Below, one piece after another: positions 40,537 through 49,442 of a stretch of DNA of 64,000 nucleotides. Position 1 is the first letter of the stretch. The number at the start of each line of letters is the position of its first letter. The DNA lies in assembly GCA_016195915.1 (NCBI GenBank), contig JACPYS010000038.1, forward strand, positions 62,001-126,000. The letters run 5' to 3'. The DNA is from Betaproteobacteria bacterium. Lineage in GTDB: Bacteria; Pseudomonadota; Gammaproteobacteria; Burkholderiales; SG8-39. The notes under the pieces were generated by a model. The model made no database searches. It saw only the letters and a list, made by a program, of their open reading frames with translations, and was not told the DNA's origin. Both the position numbers and the translations under genes were made by a program.

Positions 40537-43218
40537 GTGCCACCGACTGCCATACAGGAACTCCTGCGCCCGTCGCGCTATGCCACGGGGCTGATCGCTG
40601 CGCGGCCCGAGCTCGGCGCGGAGCTCGCCGCCGGTCTCGATGCGCCGTTCGCGCGCGAGGAGATGCGTGCGGCGCTCGCGCGGCTGGCGGAGGGCAGCGA
40701 CGCAGAGGCGAAAACTGCGCTGCGCCGCCTGCGCCAGCGCGTGTTCCTTCGCGCGATGGCGCGTGATCTCGCAGGGCTCGCCGGACTCGACGAAGTCTGC
40801 GCGACCATGAGCGACCTCGCCGAGGCCGCCATCGAAGCGGCGCTCGCGCGGGCAAACGCGGAACTGCTCCCCGATTTCGGCGCACCCTGCGACGCGGCCG
40901 GCGCGGTGCAGCCGCTGATCGTGGTCGGCATGGGCAAGCTCGGGGGACGCGAGCTGAACGTGTCTTCCGACATCGACCTGGTATTGCTCTACCCCGAGGA
41001 CGGCGACACCGGGGGCGCGGCTTGCGGCGCCGCGCGCAGCCTGTCGAATCACGAGTATTTCACGCGCGCCGGCCGCCGCGTCATCGCGCTGCTTGCCGAG
41101 CCCACCGCGGATGGCATCGTGTTCCGCGTCGACATGCGCCTGCGGCCGAACGGCGATTCGGGCCCGCTGGTTTCGAGCTACCCCGCGCTGGAAACCTATT
41201 TGATCACGCAGGGACGGGAGTGGGAACGCTACGCGTGGATCAAGGCGCGCCCGATGACGGGCGGGGCCGCGCACCACGCGGGGCTCGAAGCGATCCGCCG
41301 GCCGTTCGTCTATCGCAAGTACCTGGACTACGCATCGCTCGCCGCGATGCGCCAGCTGCATGCCGAAGTGCGCCGGGAAGTCGCGCGCCGCGATCTCGCC
41401 GACCATATCAAGCTCGGCCCCGGGGGCATCCGCGAGATCGAGTTCATTGCACAGGCGCTGCAGCTCGTTCGCGGCGGCCGCGATCCTGCGCTCGCCGCCC
41501 GCCCGACGCGCACGGTGCTGGCGCTGCTGGCGCAACGCAAGATGCTCTCCGAGTCCGCGGCGCGCGAGCTCGCCGCGGACTACGTGTCCCTGCGCAACCT
41601 CGAGCACCGGCTGCAGTACCTCGACGATGCGCAGACGCACCGCCTGCCGCAGTCCGAGGAAGACCGCGCGCGCATCTCGGCGATGTCGGGCCTGTCGGGT
41701 TGGGCCGCGTGTGAGAGGCGCCTGCGCGAACTGCGCGAGCGCGTCGCGACCCACTTCCAAGCCGTGTTCGCCGAGGACGATGCACGCGTATCGCCGTTCG
41801 ATGACGCGTGGCAGGACGACGCGCGGGCCGTCGCGGAGGTGCTCGCGCAGCACGGCTACCGCGACGCGCAGGGCTGCGCGCGGCGCATCGTTGCAACGCG
41901 CGCGAGCCAGCGCTACACCCTGTTGCCGGATGCATCGCGCCGGCGTTTCGATTCTCTGGTGCCGCAGCTTGCCGCCGCTGCGACCAGGACTGCAAGCCCG
42001 GATGCGACGCTGCTCCGGGGGCTCGACCTGATCGAGGCCGTGGCGCGCCGCGCGGCGTATCTTGCGCTGCTCGCCGAGCATCCGCAGGCACTGTCGCGCG
42101 TGGCGCGCATGATCGGCGCATCGAGCTGGGCGGCGCAGTTCGTCACGCAGCATCCGCTGCTGCTCGACGAACTTCTCGACGACCGCGTGCTGTATGCCGA
42201 CGCCGACTGGCCGGAGTTCGGCCGCGAACTGCGCGCCCAGCTTGCAGCGTTCGGCGACGATCCCGAGCGCCAGATGAACGTGCTGCGCGAGGCACACCAG
42301 GCACAGGTGTTCCGCCTGCTCGCCAAGGACCTCGCCGGCCGGCTCACGGTGGAACGGCTTGCAGACGAACTCTCTGCGCTTGCCGATCTGGTCCTCGAGA
42401 TCACGCTGGACCTGGTGTGGTCGCGGCTGCGCGGCAGGCATCGCGAGCGTCCCCGCTTCGCGGTCATCGCCTACGGCAAGCTGGGCGGCAAGGAACTCGG
42501 CTACGCCTCGGACCTCGACATCATCTTCCTCTACGACGATGCCGACGAGGCGGCGCCGGAAACCTACGCGCGCTTCGCCCAGCGGATCAATACCTGGCTC
42601 AGCAGCCGCACCTCGAGCGGCGCGCTGTTCGACACCGATCTGCGCCTGCGCCCGAGCGGTGCGAGCGGGCTGCTGGTGTCGTCGATCGCGGCGTTTCGCG
42701 AGTACCAGGAAAAACAGGCCTGGAGCTGGGAGCACCAGGCGCTCACCAGGGCGCGCAGTTGCGCCGGAGACCGGGCCGTGGGCGCGCAGTTCGAGGCAAT
42801 CCGCGAGGAAGTCCTGAGGCGAAAACGCGATGCCGCGGCGCTCGCGCAGGAGGTGCAGGCGATGCGCGAGAAAATGCACGCCGCGCATCCCAACGCGAGC
42901 GGGCGGTTCGACGTGAAGCACGACCGCGGCGGAATGATCGACATCGAATTTGCGGTCCAGTTCCTGGTGCTCGCGCATGCGCATCGCCACCCGCAGCTCA
43001 CCGGCAACCTGGGCAACATCGCATTGCTCCGGATCGCCGCAGAACTCGGCCTGGTCCCCGCGCCGCGCGCGCGCGCAGCGCGCGAGGCGTATCGCGAGTT
43101 CAGGCGCATCCAGCACGCGCTGCGACTGAACGGAGCGTCCTACGCGCGCGTGCCCCCCGAAGGAGTGGCGGCGCACGCCGCCGCAGTGCGCGCATTCTGG
43201 GACGGGGTGTTCGGCTAA
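40537..43218 (+). CDS. glnE: Bifunctional glutamine synthetase adenylyltransferase/deadenylylase
   Basis: A GTG start gives 893 residues, slightly shorter than the ~946 of E. coli. Two nucleotidyltransferase domains are visible: GMGKLGGRELNVSSDIDLVL (from about residue 131, deadenylylating half) and YGKLGGKELGYASDLDIIFL (from about 645, adenylylating half), each followed by an R-L-R-P motif (VDMRLRPNGDSGPLV and TDLRLRPSGASGLLV). The C-terminal KHDRGGMIDIEFAVQFLVLA is also diagnostic. The enzyme tunes nitrogen assimilation by modifying GlnA in response to PII. It is followed after 36 bases by ilvE. Confidence 0.96.
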   Translation: MPPTAIQELLRPSRYATGLIAARPELGAELAAGLDAPFAREEMRAALARLAEGSDAEAKTALRRLRQRVFLRAMARDLAGLAGLDEVCATMSDLAEAAIEAALARANAELLPDFGAPCDAAGAVQPLIVVGMGKLGGRELNVSSDIDLVLLYPEDGDTGGAACGAARSLSNHEYFTRAGRRVIALLAEPTADGIVFRVDMRLRPNGDSGPLVSSYPALETYLITQGREWERYAWIKARPMTGGAAHHAGLEAIRRPFVYRKYLDYASLAAMRQLHAEVRREVARRDLADHIKLGPGGIREIEFIAQALQLVRGGRDPALAARPTRTVLALLAQRKMLSESAARELAADYVSLRNLEHRLQYLDDAQTHRLPQSEEDRARISAMSGLSGWAACERRLRELRERVATHFQAVFAEDDARVSPFDDAWQDDARAVAEVLAQHGYRDAQGCARRIVATRASQRYTLLPDASRRRFDSLVPQLAAAATRTASPDATLLRGLDLIEAVARRAAYLALLAEHPQALSRVARMIGASSWAAQFVTQHPLLLDELLDDRVLYADADWPEFGRELRAQLAAFGDDPERQMNVLREAHQAQVFRLLAKDLAGRLTVERLADELSALADLVLEITLDLVWSRLRGRHRERPRFAVIAYGKLGGKELGYASDLDIIFLYDDADEAAPETYARFAQRINTWLSSRTSSGALFDTDLRLRPSGASGLLVSSIAAFREYQEKQAWSWEHQALTRARSCAGDRAVGAQFEAIREEVLRRKRDAAALAQEVQAMREKMHAAHPNASGRFDVKHDRGGMIDIEFAVQFLVLAHAHRHPQLTGNLGNIALLRIAAELGLVPAPRARAAREAYREFRRIQHALRLNGASYARVPPEGVAAHAAAVRAFWDGVFG

Positions 43219-43254
43219 AATACTGCATTCGGACGAATCCTGGAGAGACGCGAA

Positions 43255-44199
43255 ATGTCGATGGCCGACCGCGACGGCTGGATCTGGTACGACGGCAGGC
43301 TCGTGCCCTGGCGATCCGCCACCACCCACGTGCTCACGCATTCGCTGCACTACGGGCTGGCCGTATTCGAAGGGCTGCGCGCGTACAAGACTGCCAGGGG
43401 CACCGCGATCTTCCGTCTCGCGGAGCACACCGAGCGGCTGTACAACTCGGCGCACATCTACATGATGAAGATTCCGTACACGCCGGAAACGCTGATCGAG
43501 GCGCACAAGGAAGTCGTGAGCGCGAACAAGCTCGAGGAATGCTACCTGCGGCCGATCGCCTTCTACGGCTCGGAGAAAATGGGTGTCTCGCCCAAGGGCG
43601 CCACGGTGCACGTCGCGATCGCCGCCTGGCCGTGGGGTGCCTACCTCGGCACGGACGGCCTCGAGAAGGGCATCCGCGTGAAGACCTCGTCGTTCGCGCG
43701 CCACCACGTCAACGTCTCGATGTGCCGCGCCAAGTATTCGGGCACCTACGCCAACTCGATCCTCGCCAACCAGGAAGCGACCGACCACGGCTACGACGAA
43801 GGCATGCTGCTCGACGTCGACGGGTTCGTCGCCGAGGGCGCGGGCGAGAACCTGTTCATGATCAAGAAGGGAAAGATCTACGAGCCCGAGCTCACTTCGG
43901 CGCTGATCGGAATCACGCGCGATTCGGTGATCCAGCTCGCGGCCGACCACGGCTACACCGTGACGCCGCGGCGCATCACGCGCGACGACCTGTACATCGC
44001 CGACGAGCTGTTCTTCACCGGCACCGCGGCCGAGGTAACGCCGATCCGCGAAGTCGACGGACGCACGGTCGGCGCGGGCCGGCGCGGCCCGATCACGGGC
44101 AAGATCCAGAAAGCGTTTTTCGATCTGATCCGCGGCAAGAACAGGAAGTACTCCCGCTGGCTCAGCCCGGTCGGCGCCGCGAAACCGAACAAGCGCTAG
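43255..44199 (+). CDS. ilvE: Branched-chain amino acid aminotransferase
   Basis: A 314-residue fold-type IV aminotransferase. The PLP lysine is Lys160 (VNVSMCRAKYSGTYANSILA). HSLHYGLAVFEGLRAYKTA, YLRPIAFYGSEKMG and DGFVAEGAGENLFMIKKGKI, then RDDLYIADELFFTGTAAEVT complete the family signature. It makes Leu, Ile and Val from their 2-oxoacids in the cytoplasm. The window has a typical RBS (TGGAGAGACG) before the ATG. The zinc-finger gene follows after 8 bases. Confidence 0.95.
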   Translation: MSMADRDGWIWYDGRLVPWRSATTHVLTHSLHYGLAVFEGLRAYKTARGTAIFRLAEHTERLYNSAHIYMMKIPYTPETLIEAHKEVVSANKLEECYLRPIAFYGSEKMGVSPKGATVHVAIAAWPWGAYLGTDGLEKGIRVKTSSFARHHVNVSMCRAKYSGTYANSILANQEATDHGYDEGMLLDVDGFVAEGAGENLFMIKKGKIYEPELTSALIGITRDSVIQLAADHGYTVTPRRITRDDLYIADELFFTGTAAEVTPIREVDGRTVGAGRRGPITGKIQKAFFDLIRGKNRKYSRWLSPVGAAKPNKR

Positions 44200-44207
44200 G
44201 GACGATC

Positions 44208-44405
44208 ATGGCCCAGGCCGAACGCGACCGGCGCATGGTGGAGATATCGGAGAAGGATCTCCCGGTGCACTGCCCGATGCCGGGTGCGCCGTTGTGGGCA
44301 CGGCACCCGCGCGTGTTCCTCGACGTGACGCGCAGCGGCGCGGCGCTGTGTCCTTACTGCGGCACCCGCTACGTATACAAGGGTGCGCCGCGCGCGGGGC
44401 ACTGA
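44208..44405 (+). CDS. Small zinc-finger (CHCC) domain protein
   Basis: A 65-residue protein, MAQAERDRRMVEISEKDLPV at the start, with HCPMPG (His and Cys) and, after ~28 residues, LCPYCGTRYVY. This Cys-His-Cys-Cys arrangement matches the zf-CHCC family related to NADH dehydrogenase subunit NDUFS6. Such proteins commonly sit between ilvE and waaF in Betaproteobacteria, as here. Function unknown. Confidence 0.85.
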   Translation: MAQAERDRRMVEISEKDLPVHCPMPGAPLWARHPRVFLDVTRSGAALCPYCGTRYVYKGAPRAGH

Positions 44406-44425
44406 GCCTCCTCGCGGGTTCGTCG

Positions 44426-45472
44426 ATGCCCCGCATCCTGGTCGTCGCGCCGAACTGGATTGGGGATGCGCTGATGGCGCAGCCGCTGCTGTCGCGATTG
44501 CGCGAGAAGCTTCCCTCGGCTCGCATCGATGCACTCGCCCCCGCCTGGGTTGCGCCGGTATTGCGGCGCATGGCCGAAGTCGAAGAAGTCCTCGACAGCC
44601 CGTTCCGCCACGGCGAACTGCATTTGCGCCGGCGCTGGAAGTTCGCGCGCGCCTTGCGCGAGCGCCGCTACGACCAGGCGATCGTCCTGCCCAACAGCTG
44701 GAAGTCCGCGCTGGTGCCCTTTTTTTCCGACATTCCGCTGCGCAGCGGCTACGTCGGCGAGTCGCGTTACGGCCTGCTCAACCTGCTGTACCGGCCGCCC
44801 GCGAACGCTGCGCGCACGCCGATGACGGAGCATTTCGCGCGCCTTGCTGATGCGCCGCCCGGCGGATCCGTCCCGGCGCTGCGCGCGCCACGGCTCGAAA
44901 TCGACGCGTCGATCGCGCGAGCCACCGCGCAGCGATTCGGATTTGCGCCCCCGCCCGCGCGCAACGCAGTGCTCTGCCCGGGCGCGGAATACGGTCCCGC
45001 GAAGCGCTGGCCCGCAGAGCATTTTGCGCAGCTCGCGGCGGCGCTGGCGGCGCTCGGCGTGCGCGTCTGGCTGCTCGGATCCGCGGCCGATCGCGCGCTC
45101 GCCGGGGACATCGTCGCCGGCAGCGGCGGCGCCGCAGCCAGCCTCGCCGGACGCACCACGCTCGACGAAGCGATTGAACTGATCGCCGCGGGCGATTTTC
45201 TCGTCACCAACGACTCCGGGCTGATGCACGTCGCGGCTGCGCTCGACCGGCCGCTGGTGGCTTTATTCGGTTCCTCCAGTCCGGAACACACGCCGCCGCT
45301 GTCACCGCGCGCGCGCGTCGCGCGCGTCGCCATCGATTGCAGTCCCTGTTACGCACGCGCATGTCCGCTCGGGCACTTTCGCTGCATGCGCGAACTGGGC
45401 GTGGCGCGAGTGCTTTCGGAACTCGAACAACTCGGCGTACTGAATACGGCGCAGCGCGCCGCCGCACCATGA
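44426..45472 (+). CDS. waaF: ADP-heptose:LPS heptosyltransferase II
   Basis: A 348-residue GT9-family enzyme. Typical segments: RILVVAPNWIGDALMAQPLL at the start, AIVLPNSWKSALVPFFSDIP, GYVGESRYGLLNLLYR, LCPGAEYGPAKRWPAEHFAQ and the nucleotide-sugar site FLVTNDSGLMHVAAALDRPL, VALFGSSSPEHTPPLS. It adds the second heptose to the inner LPS core on the cytoplasmic face of the inner membrane. This supports a Gram-negative host. The next gene overlaps by four bases. Confidence 0.94.
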   Translation: MPRILVVAPNWIGDALMAQPLLSRLREKLPSARIDALAPAWVAPVLRRMAEVEEVLDSPFRHGELHLRRRWKFARALRERRYDQAIVLPNSWKSALVPFFSDIPLRSGYVGESRYGLLNLLYRPPANAARTPMTEHFARLADAPPGGSVPALRAPRLEIDASIARATAQRFGFAPPPARNAVLCPGAEYGPAKRWPAEHFAQLAAALAALGVRVWLLGSAADRALAGDIVAGSGGAAASLAGRTTLDEAIELIAAGDFLVTNDSGLMHVAAALDRPLVALFGSSSPEHTPPLSPRARVARVAIDCSPCYARACPLGHFRCMRELGVARVLSELEQLGVLNTAQRAAAP

Positions 45473-45909
45473 GCGGAAGGATCTTCGCCACCCCCCAGGA
45501 CGCGGAAAGCGCCTTCTACGAGGCGCTCGAACGCGCCGATCTCGACGCGATGATGGCGGTGTGGGCCGAAGAGGACGAAATCGTGTGCGTGCATCCCACC
45601 GGGCCGCGCATCGCGGGGCTCGCGGCGGTGCGCGCGAGCTGGGAACGCATTTTCGCCGGAGCCCGGGGCGCGCGCGTGCAGATCACCCACCGCGTCGAGA
45701 TGGCCGGGATGATGGTCGCGGTGCACAGTGTTCTGGAGAATTTTCAGGTGCCGCGCGGCGAGCGGCCGCCGGCGCCGATCATCGTCACCAACGTGTACCT
45801 GCGCGGCGCATCGGGCTGGCGCATGATCGCGCACCACGCCTCGCCGGCGCCCGGCCCTGCCGAGCCACGCGCGGAGCCGCGCGCCGAAGCGCCCAAGATC
45901 CTGCATTGA
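45469..45909 (+). CDS. SnoaL/DUF4440-type NTF2-like protein
   Basis: A 146-residue protein with a cone-shaped NTF2-like fold: TPQDAESAFYEALERADLDA, MMAVWAEEDEIVCVHPTGPR, IAGLAAVRASWERIFA, and GWRMIAHHASPAPGP at the end. Length and pattern fit the YybH/SnoaL group, small ligand-binding or enzymatic domains of mostly unknown role. It overlaps waaF by four bases and is followed directly by a YheT-like hydrolase gene. An Ala/Glu/Pro-rich tail (PAEPRAEPRAEAPK) is extra. Confidence 0.78.
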   Translation: MSGRIFATPQDAESAFYEALERADLDAMMAVWAEEDEIVCVHPTGPRIAGLAAVRASWERIFAGARGARVQITHRVEMAGMMVAVHSVLENFQVPRGERPPAPIIVTNVYLRGASGWRMIAHHASPAPGPAEPRAEPRAEAPKILH

Positions 45910-45914
45910 GCGCG

Positions 45915-46859
45915 GTGTCCTATCGCTCCCCGTGGTGGCTGCGCGGCGGACACCTGCAAACCATCTATCCGGCGCTGCGGCCCGCGCCGCGCGTCCGGTT
46001 CACGCGCGAACGCTGGGAGACGCCCGACGGAGATTTCGTGGACGTGGACTGGGCGGGACCCGCGCAAGCGTCGCGGCTGCTGGTCGTGTTTCACGGCCTC
46101 GAAGGCAGTTCCACCAGCCATTACACAAGCGCGATCGCCGCACATGCGACGATGACGGGTTGGCGCTGCGCGGTGCCGCACTTCCGCGGCTGCTCCGGAG
46201 AACCGAACCGCCTGCCGCGCGCCTATCACTCCGGTGACAGTGACGAAATCGACTGGATGCTGCGGCGCTTCGCGACCCGCGGCGTCCGGGTCTGCGCCAT
46301 CGGCGTTTCTCTCGGCGGCAATGCCCTGCTCAAGTGGCTCGGTGAACAGGCTGAAGCGGCTCGGGAGCTCGTGGTGCGTGCGGCTTCCGTATCCGCCCCG
46401 CTCGATCTCACCGCGGCCGGCAATGCGCTCGATCAGGGCGTCAACCGGCTGATCTACGCACGCATGTTCCTGGGCACGCTCAGGCGCAAGGCGATCGCGA
46501 AGCTCGCAAAATACCCGCGCCTGTTCGATGCGCAAGCAGTGCAGGACGCGCGTAGCTTGCGCGCATTCGACGACCTGGTCACCGCCCCGCTGCACGGCTA
46601 TGCCGGAACCGACGACTACTGGCGGCGCGCGAGTTCGAAACCCTGGCTGGCGAAGATCGCTCTGCCCACGCTGGTGCTCAACGCGCGCAACGATCCCTTC
46701 CTGCCTGCGGCTTCGCTGCCCGATTCGCGCGCGGTCGCGCGCGACGTGGTGTTAGACTTCCCCGACGAGGGAGGCCATGCGGGTTTCGTCTCCGGAGCGT
46801 TTCCCGGCGACCGGCGCTGGCTCACCGAACACCTTCTCGGCTTCCTTTCCACGCCATGA
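45915..46859 (+). CDS. YheT-family alpha/beta hydrolase
   Basis: GTG at 45915 (VSYRSPWWLRGGHLQTIYPA) gives 314 residues; a TTG 9 bases earlier overlaps the preceding stop. Family motifs: WWLRGGHLQTIYPAL, DFVDVDWAG, LVVFHGLEGSSTSHYTSAIA (oxyanion region), GVSLGGNALLKWLGE (nucleophile Ser), LNARNDPFLP (acid) and DEGGHAGFVSG (His). Predicted carboxylesterase of unknown substrate, often next to housekeeping genes. It overlaps the phosphomannomutase gene by four bases. Confidence 0.9.
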   Translation: MSYRSPWWLRGGHLQTIYPALRPAPRVRFTRERWETPDGDFVDVDWAGPAQASRLLVVFHGLEGSSTSHYTSAIAAHATMTGWRCAVPHFRGCSGEPNRLPRAYHSGDSDEIDWMLRRFATRGVRVCAIGVSLGGNALLKWLGEQAEAARELVVRAASVSAPLDLTAAGNALDQGVNRLIYARMFLGTLRRKAIAKLAKYPRLFDAQAVQDARSLRAFDDLVTAPLHGYAGTDDYWRRASSKPWLAKIALPTLVLNARNDPFLPAASLPDSRAVARDVVLDFPDEGGHAGFVSGAFPGDRRWLTEHLLGFLSTP

Positions 46860-48232
46860 CTCCGGTTCCCGCAGAAATCTTCCGTGCCTATGACATCCGG
46901 GGCATCGTCGGCACGACGCTGAGCGCCGGCATCGTTCGCTCGATCGGACAAGCCGCAGCCAGCGTCGCGCTCGCTTCCGGTGCAGCGACCATCGCCATCG
47001 GGCGCGACGGACGCCTGTCGGGAGCGGAACTTTCGCGCGCGCTCGCCGAGGGACTCAATGCCGCCGGCGCGGACGTGATCGACGTCGGCATGGTGCCCAC
47101 GCCGGTCGCGTACTTCGCCGCGCATTTTCTCGGCTGCGGGAGCGCGATCCAGCTCACCGGCAGCCACAACCCGCCCGACTACAACGGCCTCAAGCTGGTG
47201 ATTCGCGGCAGCACGCTCGCGGGCGAGAAGATCCAGGAGTTGCGCCAGCGCATCGAGCGAGGCCGGCTCGCCGAAGGGCGCGGCAGCTATGCAACGCGCG
47301 ACGTGAGCGAGGACTACCTCGGACGCATCGTATCCGATGTGCGGACTGCGCGGCGCATGAAGATCGTGGTGGACTGCGGTAATGGCGTCGCCGGAGGACT
47401 CGCACCAGAACTCTACCGGCGCCTCGGTTGCGAAGTGCTCGAGTTGTATTGCGAGATCGACGGCAGCTTCCCCAACCATCATCCCGACCCCTCGAAACCG
47501 GAGAATCTGGCCGCATTGATCGAGCGTGTTGCGGCCACGGGCGCAGAACTCGGGCTCGCGTTTGACGGCGACGGGGACCGGCTCGGCGTGGTGAGCTCGG
47601 ATGGCGAAGTGATCTTCCCGGACCGGCAGCTGATGCTCTATGCCGCGGACGTACTCGAGCGCAATCCCGGTGCCGAGATCATCTACGACGTCAAGTGCAC
47701 GCGGCGGCTCGCGCCCTGGATCGAACGCCACGGCGGCCGGCCGGTCATCTGGAAGACCGGGCATTCGTTCATGAAGGCCAAGCTGCAGGAGAGCGGCGCG
47801 CCGCTCGCGGGGGAGATGTCGGGCCACACCTTCTTCAAGGAGCGCTGGTACGGCTTCGACGACGCCCTGTACTGCGGCGCGCGCCTGCTCGAGATCGTTT
47901 CGCGCTTCCCCGACGCGAGCGCGGTGCTCAAGGCATTGCCGAATGCGCCCTCGACGCCCGAACTGAACTGGCAACTCGCGGAAGGTGAACCGCACGCGAT
48001 CGTCGAAAAGCTGCAACGCGATCCGCGCCTGCCCGGTGCCGAACGCATCCTCACCATCGACGGCGTGCGCGCCGAGTACGCGGACGGTTTCGGCCTCGCG
48101 CGCGCGTCGAACACCACGCCGGTGATGGTGCTGCGCTTCGAAGGCGATACGCCGGCGGCGCTGCGGCGCATCCAGGCGGAGTTTCGCGCAACACTCCAGC
48201 GGCTCAAGCCCGGGGTGCCGCTGCCGTTCTAG
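46856..48232 (+). CDS. Phosphomannomutase/phosphoglucomutase (AlgC-like)
   Basis: A 458-residue alpha-D-phosphohexomutase. The phosphoserine loop is QLTGSHNPPDYNGLK (Ser103), the metal loop LAFDGDGDRLGVVSSDGEVI, the sugar loop LAGEMSGHTFFKERWYGFDD, and the C-terminal phosphate loop DGVRAEYADGFGLARASNTT. It interconverts mannose/glucose 1- and 6-phosphates for exopolysaccharide and LPS precursors, fitting the upstream waaF. It ends the conserved block; the next 197 bases up to the Bug gene hold no gene and only weak promoter-like TTGACC boxes. Confidence 0.94.
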   Translation: MTPVPAEIFRAYDIRGIVGTTLSAGIVRSIGQAAASVALASGAATIAIGRDGRLSGAELSRALAEGLNAAGADVIDVGMVPTPVAYFAAHFLGCGSAIQLTGSHNPPDYNGLKLVIRGSTLAGEKIQELRQRIERGRLAEGRGSYATRDVSEDYLGRIVSDVRTARRMKIVVDCGNGVAGGLAPELYRRLGCEVLELYCEIDGSFPNHHPDPSKPENLAALIERVAATGAELGLAFDGDGDRLGVVSSDGEVIFPDRQLMLYAADVLERNPGAEIIYDVKCTRRLAPWIERHGGRPVIWKTGHSFMKAKLQESGAPLAGEMSGHTFFKERWYGFDDALYCGARLLEIVSRFPDASAVLKALPNAPSTPELNWQLAEGEPHAIVEKLQRDPRLPGAERILTIDGVRAEYADGFGLARASNTTPVMVLRFEGDTPAALRRIQAEFRATLQRLKPGVPLPF

Positions 48233-48429
48233 CGCAACCAACGGGCGTGTCGCGTTCCATTTTCCTGGCCTTTTGTTGACCTGAAACATAAAAACCGGAA
48301 CGTTTTGACCAGGATCAATTGCTACCCTGATTTTATTAGCATGATCCATTCGGAAGGCGGGAACGGGCGGAGCACGCAAAGGGGCCGCCTGGGGTTTCCG
48401 GGAATCGAGTCGGGCCGCGGAGGGGAGCG

Positions 48430-49410
48430 ATGATCCCGGTACTGCGTCTGGCAGCCTTGACCATGTTCGCCGCGCTGTGCGGCAATCATGCAGCCATGGC
48501 GGCGGAGGACAGCTATCCGGGGAAACCGATCCGGGTCGTCGTAATATTCCCGGCCGGAGGCACCGCCGACATGCTTGCGCGTGCGGTTGGCGAAGGGCTC
48601 ACCGAGCGGTGGGGACAGCCAGTGGTGATCGACAATCGACCGGGCGCGAGCGGCAATATCGCGGCGGAGATCGTCGCCAAGGCGCCACCCGACGGGTACA
48701 CGATGCTGCTTGGTGGATTGACCACCCACGGCATCAATCCGAGCCTCTACCGCAAGCTGCCGTACGACGCGGTCAAGGACTTCGCCGCAGTAACGATCGC
48801 CGCGGCAATTCCTCTGGTCGTCGTCGTGCACCCCGCAGTGCTGGCGCAGTCGATCAGGGAGTTGATGAGCTTGGCCAAATCCAAGCCGAAGGAAATAAAT
48901 TACGCCTCCTTCGGCAACGGCACATCGGCGCATCTGTGTGGAGTGCTGTTCAATCTGCGCGCAGGCGTCGATATGGTGCACGTGCCTTACAAGGGAAGCC
49001 CTCCGGCCGTGGTCGACCTCGTAGCGGGAAGGGTTCAGGTCATGTTCGACGCCATACCGGTCGTCCTGCCTCACATCAAGACCGGCAAGCTGCGCGCCTT
49101 GGCAGTGACGAGTTCCTACCGCGCGAGCGCACTTCCCGAGGTTCCCACTGCGATCGAAGCCGGCCTTCCCGGGTTCGACGTGCTCGGGTGGCTCGCTTTT
49201 TTCGCCCCGGCAGCGCTCGACAAGGAGATCGTGCGCAAACTGGGCGCAGAGATCGCGAATCTCCTGCGCAAGCCGGACGTGCACGCCCGGTTGACGAGTC
49301 TCGGTATGGATCCGAGGGGCGATACGCCGGAAGCGTCTGCCGCGTTCGTCCATGCGGAACTCAACAAGTGGGCTCCGGTGGTCAAGGCCTCCGGCGCACA
49401 GATCGACTGA
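48430..49410 (+). CDS. Bug/TctC-family periplasmic solute-binding protein
   Basis: ATG at 48430 after GGAGGGGAGCG gives 326 residues with a leader (LAALTMFAALCGNHAAMAAE). Family segments: YPGKPIRVVVIFPAGGTADM, QPVVIDNRPGASGNIAAEIV, ATRRVHD-equivalent APPDGYTMLLGGLTTHGINP, VHVPYKGSPPAVVDLVAGRV and EVPTAIEAGLPGFDVLGWLA. It is the third orphan Bug receptor here. Its neighbour is an NMT1-type ABC importer starting 32 bases later, so it may feed or sense the same class of compound. Confidence 0.9.
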   Translation: MIPVLRLAALTMFAALCGNHAAMAAEDSYPGKPIRVVVIFPAGGTADMLARAVGEGLTERWGQPVVIDNRPGASGNIAAEIVAKAPPDGYTMLLGGLTTHGINPSLYRKLPYDAVKDFAAVTIAAAIPLVVVVHPAVLAQSIRELMSLAKSKPKEINYASFGNGTSAHLCGVLFNLRAGVDMVHVPYKGSPPAVVDLVAGRVQVMFDAIPVVLPHIKTGKLRALAVTSSYRASALPEVPTAIEAGLPGFDVLGWLAFFAPAALDKEIVRKLGAEIANLLRKPDVHARLTSLGMDPRGDTPEASAAFVHAELNKWAPVVKASGAQID

Positions 49411-49442
49411 AGTGGTCATCCTTTCATCAACGGAGGTGGGAT

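Noticed and set aside
36500-43950. Very long open frames (over 1200 codons) opposite yhdP and glnE
   Set aside because: They lie antisense to clearly conserved genes, are rich in Arg/Ala/His without domains, and arise from the high GC content at third positions.
48241-48340. TTGACC boxes before the third Bug gene as a promoter
   Set aside because: Two -35-like boxes are present, but neither has a good -10 at 16-18 bases.
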